Shown here piece after piece: positions 1-9,918 of a DNA stretch of 64,000 nt. A program made the translations under genes and the position numbers. The stretch spans positions 1-64,000 of the forward strand of contig NC_085854.1 in the NCBI RefSeq assembly GCF_020906515.1, given 5' to 3'. How positions within the stretch are numbered: position 1 is the stretch's first letter; each line of letters opens with the position of its first letter. The notes beneath the pieces were generated by a model. That model saw nothing but the letters and a program-made list of their open reading frames with translations, ran no database searches and was not told where the DNA came from. The stretch comes from Vanrija pseudolonga. Its lineage: Eukaryota > Basidiomycota > Tremellomycetes > Trichosporonales > Trichosporonaceae.

Positions 1-226
1 CCCCTAACCCCCTAACCCCCTAACCCCCTAACCCCCTAACCCCCTAACCCCCTAACCCCCTAACCCCCTAACCCCCTAACCCCCTAACCCCCTAACCCCC
101 TAACCCCCTAACCCCCTAACCCCCTAACCCCCTAACCCCCTAACCCCCTAACCCCCTAACCCCCTAACCCCCTAACCCCCTAACCCCCTAACCCCCTAAC
201 CCCCTAACCCCCTAACCCCCTAACCC
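1..226. repeat. Telomere, TTAGGGGG repeats (C-rich strand shown)
   Basis: An unbroken tandem array of the 8-mer CCCCCTAA, about 28 copies, starting at base 1 and ending in CCCGCATGC at 226-232. Read towards the end the unit is TTAGGGGG, as known in Cryptococcus and other Tremellomycetes. No variant units are visible. The window is therefore a true chromosome end. Confidence 0.98.
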
Positions 227-620
227 GCATGCGACAGTCCCTGCTAGCAGAGAAACCTCCACGTCGACAGGCTAGGCATGCGCCGCGCCCACGTTTTCTC
301 ACCACACCGTCTCCATCCTAAGGCCCTCCGGTACCGAGGCCACACCCCCATAGGCCTCTGTTACAGCCGCCAAGCTCCGCTGCGGCCATGCACCATCACC
401 CGCCGCCTCCCTCGGACAGTCACTCCACTGGCTGCTTCGCACTGGCTCGCCGCATCGGCCGGCGTATGCTTCTACACTTTGGCATCGTAGGTCTCTACGC
501 GTCGCCCATCGTGACATCCTACGTGTCGCTGGTCGAGCCACCTAACGCGTCGCCGGTGGTACGAACTCGCCGCATGGCCCGTCGAAGGTTTCTCCGCTGC
601 CCGCGTCAAACTACCTCGCC

Positions 621-716
621 GCGTCGCACCTCGTAACTTCATACGCGTCGCACCTCGTAACTTCATACGCGTCGCACCTCGTAACTTCATACGCGTCGCA
701 CCTCGTAACTTCATAC
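621..716. repeat. 24-bp minisatellite, four perfect copies
   Basis: Units at 621-644, 645-668, 669-692 and 693-716 are identical; each begins GCGTCGCACCTCGTAACTTC and ends ATAC. Decayed relatives flank the array from about 480 to 760 (for example 717-740), sharing the CGTCGC core and a TAC end. This suggests an older array with a recently homogenised centre. Confidence 0.93.
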
Positions 717-849
717 GCGCCGCCCGTCACAGCTTCGTACGAGCCGCCGATCGTATGTTCCCCGGCGCCGCTGCTCAGGCTGTAGACCGATCACGCGCCT
801 GTTCCGCTACCGCATCGCGCTGCTGCCCCGCCGGCGTCCTCGGACCCTG

Positions 850-1080
850 CTGCGCCCTGTCGGTCGCGGGGTGACTCCGATGCACCTGTCGTGCGTTCAC
901 CCGCTATGGCTATCGGACTGCCGCCGCGACGCACCAGTCGTATTCTCACTCCCAGGCGCCTGTCGGATCATCACTGCGCTGGGCCTGTCGGGCCGTTACT
1001 CCACTACTCCGTCACGGCTATCGGGCCCTCGCTCCGCTATACTGACCCCTATCACCTGGCGTGCCCTCACCCCTGTAGCC
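850..1080. repeat. Degenerate CTRTCGG-headed tandem repeat
   Basis: CTGTCGG or CTATCGG recurs with roughly 25-50 nt spacing (about 851, 906, 960, 986 and 1019), usually followed by a CTCCRCTAY-like segment. The copies are too diverged to set a period by eye. It reads as an old subtelomeric minisatellite distinct from the 24-bp unit. Confidence 0.45.
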
Positions 1081-2890
1081 CCTCCCGTACGCCTACCACT
1101 CCGCCCTGCCCGCACTGCGCGCCGTCGACCCCTCCACGCTCCGGCCAGTCGCCGATCATCCACGCGTCACGCGCCGCACCCGCCCGGCGCAAGCCTCGAC
1201 GTGACACTGCGCGCTCGTCCTCGACCATGACATCGCCCTGGAACGCAACCCCCGTATGCGGCAGGCCGAGTTGGCACCATACGACGAGGCGTGGATGCCT
1301 ACCGCCGTCATCCTCGTCCCAGACTGCCACACACCAGCGTCCATCTGACGTCGGTTGCCATACTCGACAGGTGTTAACGACTCGCCTGTCGACCACAACC
1401 GTGCTCCCGTGCGCCTGCCCGCTGGCTCTGGAGTGGGAGTTGCTACGGGCCGTCGTCGCAACTCCCGAACCAGTTCTCGCCGCAGCCGCCCCCTGCGAGG
1501 TCGCCCCGTCGCGACCTGTCTGGCGGATTGGACGTTGGTTTTCGGCGGGCGGCACCGCCGTGAGCAACTTTTCCTCGTCCTCGCATTGTTCTAGCCCCGG
1601 CATAGCCATTGACGTCACCCTATAACCATGTCCAAGCACAATGACGGCTCCGCCTCGCTCGAGTCGCACGAGTAAAAGGCGAGCCTGCCGTTCAAAGTCC
1701 ACTGACAGCCAGGGCGAGGAGCTCCTCGCCTGGCACCGACGACGCCATCGCGCTGCAAACTGCTCAGTCTGCGTCGTGGACAACACTGAGCCTACATGCC
1801 AACTGGATCTGATGTGGCGTCGCGGGATGTGTTATCCGCTGTCGGGAGGTGAGATGTCTCGGGCAATGCGCTGTTGGTCGGGTGATACGATGGCGGTTCA
1901 CACTGGAATGCAGACAGGAGGCACCGATGCCGCGCAGCCACTCAATAACGATGTCTCTCGTCATTCGACGCCTCCACCTCACGCACAGTGGTGGCCTCCG
2001 TCGCAGTGCGTGACGAGGAGTGGCCCCACGACCACGACGACCGCGACGTGAAGTACCGCGGATACGGTCGGTGAGCACGGCGACCACCATGTTGAGGTGA
2101 GTTGACAGTCGTACGACAGAATTTAAACCAGCATTGTCGAGCTTCATGTTGCTACTTACGGCCACTCGCACGACGACGGCCCCGTCTTGTCGATCCACGC
2201 CGCGGGCACTCGCCTCCACGCCCATGGTCACGGTTTCGCGCACACTCACTGCGGCACTGCCCCGGCTCATGACCACGAGCACGGCGACGCTGTCCGCGTC
2301 GCGCCACGCTCACCTCAGCCCTCACGACCGCGGCGAGGCGGTGGTCGCGGTCGACTCGCACGCCATCACGGCCGGCACTCCTGAGCTGGCCCCCAAGACT
2401 GCGACCCGACGCCTGATGACATTGTGCACGCCCTCGTCATGTTAGAAAGCGAGCGCGCCGCTGGTGGTATTCAGCATAATGATTCACCATCGCCATGTTA
2501 CTCTTATCCCGTCTCGTACAACACGTCACGCCCAGCATACCCCGTACAAAAGAAACTGCATGCTGTGATCTACCGATGCCCAAAATTATGAAGGCGAATT
2601 ATTAAACCGAAAGATGCCCGTGATCTCGTACATGTCGCCCTCGTCGCTGCGGCCGTTCGTCGGCTATGGCGCGGCTCCCGGGCGATGCGCCGCTGGCTGA
2701 CGACTGGGTGGTTGGATAGCGACACGGCCGCTCGCTGGCCACGGCGCCACTTGCAGGCGGCAGGGTGGTTCGCTGGTGATGGGCTGTCCGCTCGACAGGG
2801 CTACTGGCCGGTAACAGCGCCGGCGGCAAGACCCCTCAGCATCGCCTGCCTCTTGCCTTCCGTACCACGCGCGCCCACTTGCTGGCCCGC

Positions 2891-4510
2891 TCAATACGGC
2901 TCGTCATTCATCCACCGCTTAAAGCTCCTCTGCGGGCTCTGAGCATCCGCCTGCCCAAACGACGGGCGTGGTCCCAGCCGCCGCATCGAGTCGGGCGTCT
3001 CGACACGCTCCCACGTCTCAAACATCGACAGGTCGTCCTCAATGGCGTCGACGACGCGCGAAACCTTGGTCTTGCCGTTGGGATAGCCGTTGGGCGTGGT
3101 CTCCTCGGTGGGTGTGGTGGCGTTGGGCGTGGCATCGCCGTCGCGACTGCGACTCTCCGACAGCGCGCCAACCTCGAGCTCCAGGAGGCGCGACTCGACG
3201 ACGTCCTCGACGCTGACCATTTCCAGCAGGCAACTCGGGTCCACGATGACTACCTTGAAGCCTTGCGCCCTTAACCTGCTGATAGCCTCTCGAAGCATCC
3301 TCCTCGCGACCTTGTCGAGGTGGTACACACTCCTAAAGTCGAGGACAAAGGTGTACTTGCTTGCGGAGGTCTCGTCGGAGCGATCGGTGAGGACGCGGAG
3401 GACGCGTTCGGCGGAGGTGAAGCGGATGGTGCCTTGAAGCGACAACACACCGGCCGTTGGCCGCTCAGCAATGTCGATGGCTTGCACCGCGTTGGATGGC
3501 GGCGCGCGTAGCAGGTAGTAGCGACGAACAACCGAGTGGGCCGGCGCCGGCGCGCTCATAATGTGCAGACCCATGTCGTCGCTGAGCCTCTTGCACATGC
3601 GCACACCGCGCAGCGATGAGCCATGCTTGTCAAGACGGGGAGAGAACGTCGCAATGCCGACCTGGCCTGGCAGCGCTCCGATGAGACCGCCTCCGACGCC
3701 AGACTTGGCTGGGAACCCAACCGTCGACATCCAGTCCCCCGCGCCGTCGTACATCCCACACGACATCATGACGGACAACGTCTGGCGAACATTGTCCGGC
3801 CCAATCACCTGCTCCCCTGTGATCGGCTGCACGCCGCTGTTGGCCAGAGTCGCGGCCATCAACGCGAGGTCGCGGGTGGTGACCTTGATCGCGCACTGTC
3901 GGACGTAACCGCGAACAACGTCCAATGGTCTGGCGTCAGCGCAACCCCACACCCCCACCCACCTGTCCTCAATCACACGGTAGTTGCGGAGCATGTTCGC
4001 AATCGCAAGGTTCCGGTACGCCGTCTCGATCTCCGACTCGTACACAGCCTCGTCGACGCTGAGGTCACGGCCGGCGAAAGCAGACATGCCGCTCAGGATG
4101 CGCTCGAAGCGCTCCTCGGGGCTGATGCCAGGAGGCCCAACCATGGTGTGCATGGTGATGGCCCCGGCGTTGATCATGGGGTTGAGTGGCCGCCTTGTGT
4201 CGTGTTCAAGCGACAGCTCGTTGAACGCCTCGCCGGAAGGCTCAACGCCCACGCGCGAGACCACGTAGTCGATCCCATGCTCCTCCAGTGCCAGCGCGTA
4301 CACAAACGCCTTGGAGATGGACTGCATGGAAAACTCGACATCCGTGTCGCCGACTCCATACACCTCACCGTCCACGGTCGACAGAACCAGCGCGCATCGG
4401 TCTGGGTCGGCGTCGGCGAGCTCGGGGATGTACTGTGCCGTTTCGCCCGGGTTGTCTTGGGAGCAGTAGTTGAGAACCAGCTGGAGGTAGTCGGGGATTG
4501 GGGTCTTCAT
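2891..4510 (-). CDS. Glutaminase (GlsA type) with C-terminal STAS domain
   Basis: Hydrolyses L-glutamine to glutamate and ammonia. It is a single exon of 539 residues. Residues about 25-315 form the serine-dependent beta-lactamase-like glutaminase fold: the S-x-x-K catalytic motif is Ser64-Lys67 in FSMQSISKAF, with NPMINAGAI at 110-118 and a KSGVGGG loop at 269-275. Residues about 350-447 look like a STAS domain (GVLSLQG then a FVLDFRSV strand and VVIVD). The last 90 residues are low complexity. Fusion of glutaminase to STAS is known from bacteria, and the lack of introns in an intron-dense neighbourhood raises the possibility of transfer from bacteria, which is inference. No signal peptide is seen, so it is probably cytosolic. 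It is the first gene inside the telomere. Confidence 0.9.
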   Translation of the reverse strand: MKTPIPDYLQLVLNYCSQDNPGETAQYIPELADADPDRCALVLSTVDGEVYGVGDTDVEFSMQSISKAFVYALALEEHGIDYVVSRVGVEPSGEAFNELSLEHDTRRPLNPMINAGAITMHTMVGPPGISPEERFERILSGMSAFAGRDLSVDEAVYESEIETAYRNLAIANMLRNYRVIEDRWVGVWGCADARPLDVVRGYVRQCAIKVTTRDLALMAATLANSGVQPITGEQVIGPDNVRQTLSVMMSCGMYDGAGDWMSTVGFPAKSGVGGGLIGALPGQVGIATFSPRLDKHGSSLRGVRMCKRLSDDMGLHIMSAPAPAHSVVRRYYLLRAPPSNAVQAIDIAERPTAGVLSLQGTIRFTSAERVLRVLTDRSDETSASKYTFVLDFRSVYHLDKVARRMLREAISRLRAQGFKVVIVDPSCLLEMVSVEDVVESRLLELEVGALSESRSRDGDATPNATTPTEETTPNGYPNGKTKVSRVVDAIEDDLSMFETWERVETPDSMRRLGPRPSFGQADAQSPQRSFKRWMNDEPY

Positions 4511-5127
4511 GCGTTGTGCTGGTCAATGCGGCGATGTGAAGAGAAAAAGTTGAGCGCGTCGTTGTGCAACTTGACGACGATGTGATGGCCCTCGGCGTCA
4601 TTTGTTTTGGTGCGAACGGTTGGACACCGAGAAATGGGAAATCCTGCCAGGTCCGACGACCTTAAGCGAGCCCCGCTGCGCTGCTACAGTGTGGGGGCCC
4701 AGTCTCGGCGCGCCGCACATCGGTCATGTCGGCCGGGGCGGCGTGAGATGGGGGTATGGTGATGAGCAGCGCGGTTGTGGTGGAGTGGAGCTTGCCTTGA
4801 AGGCGAAGAGGAGGATCGCCAAGGTGGGCCTCATCTCGGCGGCGGTGGTGCACGGTGCTGGACGATCTGATGATCACGGCCTGACCGGAATTAAGGACGT
4901 TCCGGAAATCAGCCTCGTCGACGTCGTAATGTAATTGGGTTTGCAAAAGTATTAGAGGTGCGAGCATTGTCCGATACAGTGGGGCTGTGATAAGCCGTGA
5001 GTCATGGCTCAGCTCTCGCCACCAGACGCCGCTTGATGACGCATGAAACCGGCTGACAGTCACATCCACCCACTCTCCCTTGTCAGCACACTTTACGCCT
5101 GCGATCAATGTCTGGACCACACAAGGG
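4511..5127. other. Intergenic, shared upstream region of two divergent genes
   Basis: Lies between the start of the glutaminase (minus strand) and the LRR-like gene (plus strand). No RNA gene or clear TATA box was found. Long open frames here on the minus strand have no recognisable product. Confidence 0.6.
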
Positions 5128-6254
5128 ATGACCTCCAACACGCCGGGGGAGGAAGACCCGTCACCTGTGCCGGCCTCGTCACCCGCGCCCGCCTCGTCAC
5201 CCGACTTCAACATCACGCTCGATGTGCACGCACAACTCCCGGGCTTACAATGGGTCGGCGGCGAGCGTTGCGACACTAACTCTGGAGGCCCACCACCGAA
5301 AGCTCCAACCGGCCTCAACCCACTCGAGACCTGGCTATTAGCCCAAGGAGTCACGCCGCAACATGCCTTCCACGCCAAGCAAAAGACGCGACCCGTGCTG
5401 AGTCAGGCGAGAGACGACGATGCAGTACGCGCCCAACACTAGTCACCCGCTGACACCAGCTTACGCCCATCCGCCTCCAACTCAACGCCGCCTCCATCGG
5501 CAACCTGGCCCTCGCCATCAACGCCAGCGCCATCCGGTTCCTCTCGATAACCTTTGACCCCCTCCCTTCGTCATCAGCCCTCTCCGCGCTGCTCGACACC
5601 CTCCATGTCCGCGGCCTTCACACTCTTCAAGTCTTCGGCAAGCTGTCCCCAGCCACCGTGCACGCCATCGCCGACTACATTGCCTCTTCGCGCAGTGCCG
5701 GGCTAAATGTCCTTCGCATCGACAGGGGCGACTGCACCGTGACCGACCTCGAGCCTCTAGCCGATGCCATCGAGCGCAACACCACCATCCAAAAGGTTTG
5801 GACCGTCAGCACCTACGATGCCGCAGGCTTCGTCGACCTATTCAGCCTCATGGAACGCCCAAATCCGACCCCGAGGCTGCGGCTAGCACTGTACAGGAAC
5901 AGAAGCCTCGCTGTGCGAGTCAGAAGAACAGTCCTGGCGGCCCTCGGCCCGGCTCGAGTTCTCCTGCGCGTCGCGAGCCCTGGCGCAGCCTCGAGCCCCA
6001 TCGCGCTCCTCCCACTCGAACTCGTCACCCTGGTCCTCCAACTAGCCTCCCCCGACGCCCACGCCCTCCTGCCTACCCAATGGCACACACTCTTCAACTA
6101 CGCCGCGGACCCGTGCCGACAAAAGGCCACAGCGCTTGCCCTGCAATCCGCCGTTGCCGATGGACGCACACTCGACAACGTCATCGACGAATGGCTCCTA
6201 TGCGGCGGCTTCTACTGGGCACATGGCTACAAGGAGGAGCTCCCGGCGAGTTGA
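5128..6254 (+). CDS. Hypothetical LRR / F-box-like protein
   Basis: Proposed two-exon gene of about 363 residues. Exon 1 is 5128-5424, exon 2 is 5460-6254, and the 35-nt intron has a CTGAC branch site just before CCAG. A donor at 5395 (GTGCTG) also keeps frame and cannot be excluded. The start is the first ATG in frame. The protein begins with a Pro/Ser linker. The centre has repeated short Leu/Ile-spaced stretches (such as LALAINASAIRFLSITFD and LHTLQVFGKLSP) resembling irregular leucine-rich repeats. The C-terminal part holds an LPLELVTLVLQLASP stretch that recalls an F-box motif, although its place at the end is unusual. The family is not recognised with certainty. The gene converges on the MFS gene 80 nt downstream. 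Confidence 0.65.
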
Positions 6255-6334
6255 TAGAGGTAAATGCCACTTTGCGTTGATACGATGCATAGATGCAAAT
6301 GCCACTTTACTACAGTTACACTGGTGCGCGTTGT

Positions 6335-8439
6335 CTAGTGACCTGGGGCTTGGGCACGCGCGTTTTGCGAGACAGGATCCTCAATCTCATGGATGGGTGT
6401 GCGAACGTCTTCACCAACTGTGCCCCACTTTTCGTTGGCATCGACGTCGGCTTCTGGGTTGGCAGCAATGGCGGCGGCACGAGACGCTGCAATCTCGAGA
6501 CCGTGGTCGTCGGCTTCCCGGCCGTGTTTTGTCATGCGTCTGATCCTCGGCCCATATGCAATCAAGAGGCTGCGGCGTTAGGCACGCCGTCGGTCACGGT
6601 GACTCACAAAGGAACGGGTACAAATGCAAGAGAGATGAATGCGCAGACCGACGATGCCCAGTTGACCCCGAGCGCGTCGTACATGTCGACCGTGAAGAGG
6701 GGCAGGACTGTGGGTCAGCAGCCACCCACACCAGCCCCACTCACCAACAGCCATGATGGACCGGGTCACGGTCGAAGCGCCCAGCACGCTAGCCGCGGTA
6801 GGGAGGTACGCGTCCACGAGATAGTTGGTACACGCCAGGAACACCAGAACCATGCCACCGCCGAATGGAACCGTGGCAAGGATTGAAATGATCCAAGGGA
6901 TGCGAGTTGGTGAGCATGTCCAGGCGAAGATGAAGAGGCCAACACTGCGGGGTTAGCCATCGCGACTACTTTGCACTCACGGAATCAGGAGCGCTCCACT
7001 GATGGCAGAAGGAAGACGAGCCTCTGGCTGCAGGTACCCCTTCTGCTTCAACGACTTTGCGTACGCTGGGTTACCCCAAAACACCATGTACAGCAGTGCA
7101 ACATTGCAGCCGATGGACGTTCCGAGGAAAGCGAGCGATGAAATCCCTGGCGACCAATGCCGCTCGCCCTGGAAGACAATGGGGAATGACGTGAACTGGA
7201 GCTGGATAGTCAGCATAAACCACGAACTGTTTAACCCACGTAGAGGATGGAAAAGATACAGGCGAGGCTGAGGTTGTAAGCACGACGACGCCACCGCGAA
7301 CCCACTATAGCGACAGAACAAAGACAATCGGCTCGGTGAAGAGCAGAATAAAGGGAACTTTGAGCTGCGTCTTGATGAGCTCCCTAGTCGAGAACGGCTT
7401 GGCGGCGTCGTAGACACATCGATACACCTGCCCAGTCTCAGCCGACAGCGTGTTGGCTCTTTGTCGCAGCAACACTGGAGCATAGGTTTCAGGAAGGAAG
7501 ACGAGATGGAGGAGGGCAAGGATGCCGGCAAATATGGCTACCACAGCTCCCGCCCATCGCCACGATATTGGTGACAAGAAGCCTCCAACCTGGTGTGGAG
7601 TTAGCAACCGCAATCTCGACGCACTCACAATCGGACCCAGGGCCGGCCCCAGCCATGGCATCGCCCCAAACACTCCCATTGCCAAGCCGCGGTCCTTTGC
7701 TCTGAACATGTCCGAGATGAGTCCACTGGGGCATGTCAGCGCGGCAACCACATCGCTTAGCTCCACTCACCCAGCGTTGGTCATGGAGCTGCACCCAAAA
7801 GTCCCAGCAAAGAAACGAAGCACAAGCAGAGCAGTAATGGTCGGGGAACCGCACAAGCCCGCGCACAGCGCTGTGAACGGAGCCATCGTCACCACGTACA
7901 CCATCCTGCGGCCATACACCTCGGACATTGGTGCCCAAACAAATGGTCCCAGCACGAATCCGCCGAGGTAGATGCCAGTAACTAGTCGTCAGCAAACACA
8001 TCAAACACCCACACGCACCCATGATGTAGACCATGTTGTTATACCCAGGAAATTCCGCCTTTATTCCGTGAATGGCTCCACTCAGAGACGAACTGCCCAT
8101 TGTCACCGCCAAGGTGCCAGTGGCGGCTACAAAATGTCAGCGCAACCCAGCGACCCGCCACTTGCCAATCAGTGTACATGTCCACTTGTATCCCACAGAG
8201 TAGTTGTACGGGTCCTCAACGTCGTTTGGAAGCCAGTCGACGACAAACGGGTCAATTTCGGTTCCGCTTCCCTTGTACGCATGTTCTCGGATTGCCGACC
8301 AAGGTGTGGTCCAGCGTCGCCAGGGCCGACTTGGCAGCGTGAGGCTGTGGTCGACAGGAGTCGCTGCCGCGCCCGGATGAGCCGCATCGATCGTCATCTC
8401 GGACATGGACGTAGAGACCGATGCCCCGCGCGTATCCAT
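6335..8439 (-). CDS. MFS transporter, DHA1 (drug/polyamine proton antiporter) type
   Basis: Predicted 12-helix plasma-membrane exporter spread over about nine exons. The soluble N-terminus carries [19 protein letters not shown], the usual lead-in of the fungal FLR1/TPO-like DHA1 family. Loop 2-3 carries [15 protein letters not shown], the DHA1 motif A. Later segments include [24 protein letters not shown] and [15 protein letters not shown]. The tail is hydrophilic, ending in QAPGH. Introns are 35-45 nt with CTGAC or CTAAC branch sites. The first intron (about 8113-8151) reads best as a GC-AG intron, GCAAGT to TGTAG, giving [12 protein letters not shown] in frame; a GT donor four bases in gives a poorer protein. 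The substrate cannot be read from sequence. Confidence 0.88.
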
Positions 8440-9918
8440 GATGGAGATGAGAGCAATAGCAAAGTGGTCAAGGAGGGGGGAAGGCAGGTCGTGGTGCCAA
8501 GTCTAGACCCGATATATACTGTCGGTCTTCTCCGTGGGGTGTCTCGCAAGGTGCCGGCAACTAACATGGTGGGGCCTCACGGCCGCGGGAATCGGATAGG
8601 ATTTGCCGCGACGCGTTTTGTCATGGTTTCAGTGTCAACTATATCTGCAGGTTCAGGTCGCTCAGGCCGTGGTGAAAGCTTTTACTGCACATCAGTCAGC
8701 AGTTAGGGCCCATCACGCACGTGCAGTCTTGGCGTCAGGCGGCGTCAGGCATTACGGGTTAGCAGCAGTGTTAACCCGTTGGAGAGTGCAGCCCAAGTCG
8801 TTTGTCGGGACTGTTCCGATGTGCGCAGAGGGTCTAGAGGCCTAGAGGTAGCCGGCGGCCAAAAAGTGGCGGGCCGAATTTGCCTCCGTCGTCTCAAACT
8901 TTTCTTATATACTCCCTCCATCTTAGTTTCATTACATAAGGCCCCTCGGTATTATGAATCTCCGTCTTTGTGGCACTTGCCTCGACTTGACTTTGAGGAA
9001 CGGTTCCTGCTCCTGCTCCGATTCCCACGGCGTCCTGGTAGCTGGTGGCCCCTTTCCGCGACAAGATTCCGCGCCATGGACAAGAGTAAGGTTGCTTTAG
9101 ACCCAGTCGCGTAGAGACAACCACCCGCCATATCACCTCATCAGATCTCCAAGAGACCGCACAACATGAAGACCGCGAACCAACTAACAGCTGTTTGCGG
9201 GCAACGCTGCAGGCAGAACAGTTCTACGCTGCCAAAATACAAGCGGCCAACCAAGACCATGCGGCGTGGCCTTGTCAGGTGATCTAGTGACGCTCTTGCG
9301 ACAAGCGCCTCGATGGCGCGGGGTCTGACCGTCAACCTATATGCAAACACTCCGCATGGCGCCACCTTAGCTGCCTCCCTTCCCTGCCCGCAGCCAATAT
9401 CCGCGGTCGGGTCGACGTTGGCCAGACATCGACACCGATGTAGTATGAGCTGCACCTCGATGCGCATTGACTCAAAGTGTAGGTTTGAGACGGGCCGGGC
9501 ACGACTGCACCTTCTTGGCAGACACGCGAGTTGAAAGCCAGAACGGTCGCGATGGGACCAGATCGGCTCGGCAGTCTCAGGGAGGCAAAGCACGGTTGCG
9601 TCAGACTTTAGTAAGGGGTGGCAACGGCAGAAGGCTCAACAGCCGAGGCCGAAGCCAGAACCCAGGGATCAACCACAAGTTTGGGTTTTGATCGGGTCAG
9701 CCTTGACGCCTGCATGCCGTTTATGTCGCCGCCGCCAGCTGTGGAGGCGACTGCGATTTATGTATGCGGTTGTCGACGCCTCTGAACCACCATCTAACAC
9801 CAAGCGCCCTAGTTCACTCACCGCAGAGTACGGCTCCTTCATCTCACCTCTGTACCCCTTAACTGGGAGTGCACATTGCCCCCATTGCCCAACCTGCTCA
9901 ACGTCGGTACCAAGTACC
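8440..9918. other. Intergenic, divergent upstream region of MFS and AAAP genes
   Basis: A 1.5-kb spacer between two divergently transcribed transporter genes. No domain-bearing reading frame, tRNA or clear repeat was seen. The open frames at 8972-8706 and 9141-9593 lack any recognisable product. Confidence 0.6.

Larger units (their letters stand above)
227..2890. other. Gene-free subtelomere with degenerate GC-rich minisatellites
   Basis: A 2.6-kb stretch with no gene I can support. Open frames exist on both strands but their products are Arg/Pro/Ser/Thr-rich shadows of GC-rich repeats, with no known domain and no consistent intron signals. Short motifs recur: a 24-bp unit (best at 621-716) and a looser CTRTCGG-headed unit between about 850 and 1080. 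No RecQ-type telomere-linked helicase or transposase is visible. Confidence 0.75.

Noticed and set aside
871-2445. Several 100-240 codon open frames in the subtelomere (both strands)
   Set aside because: Their products are Arg/Pro/Thr/Ser-rich readings of GC-rich repeats, overlap one another on both strands, and show no domain or splice pattern.
4662-5378. 238-codon open frame on the minus strand
   Set aside because: It lies opposite the first exon of the LRR-like gene and its upstream region and has no recognisable domain; the plus-strand frame continues into a coherent LRR-like protein.
6293-6886. 197-codon open frame on the plus strand
   Set aside because: It is the reverse of the last exons of the DHA1-type MFS gene, whose helices read cleanly on the minus strand.
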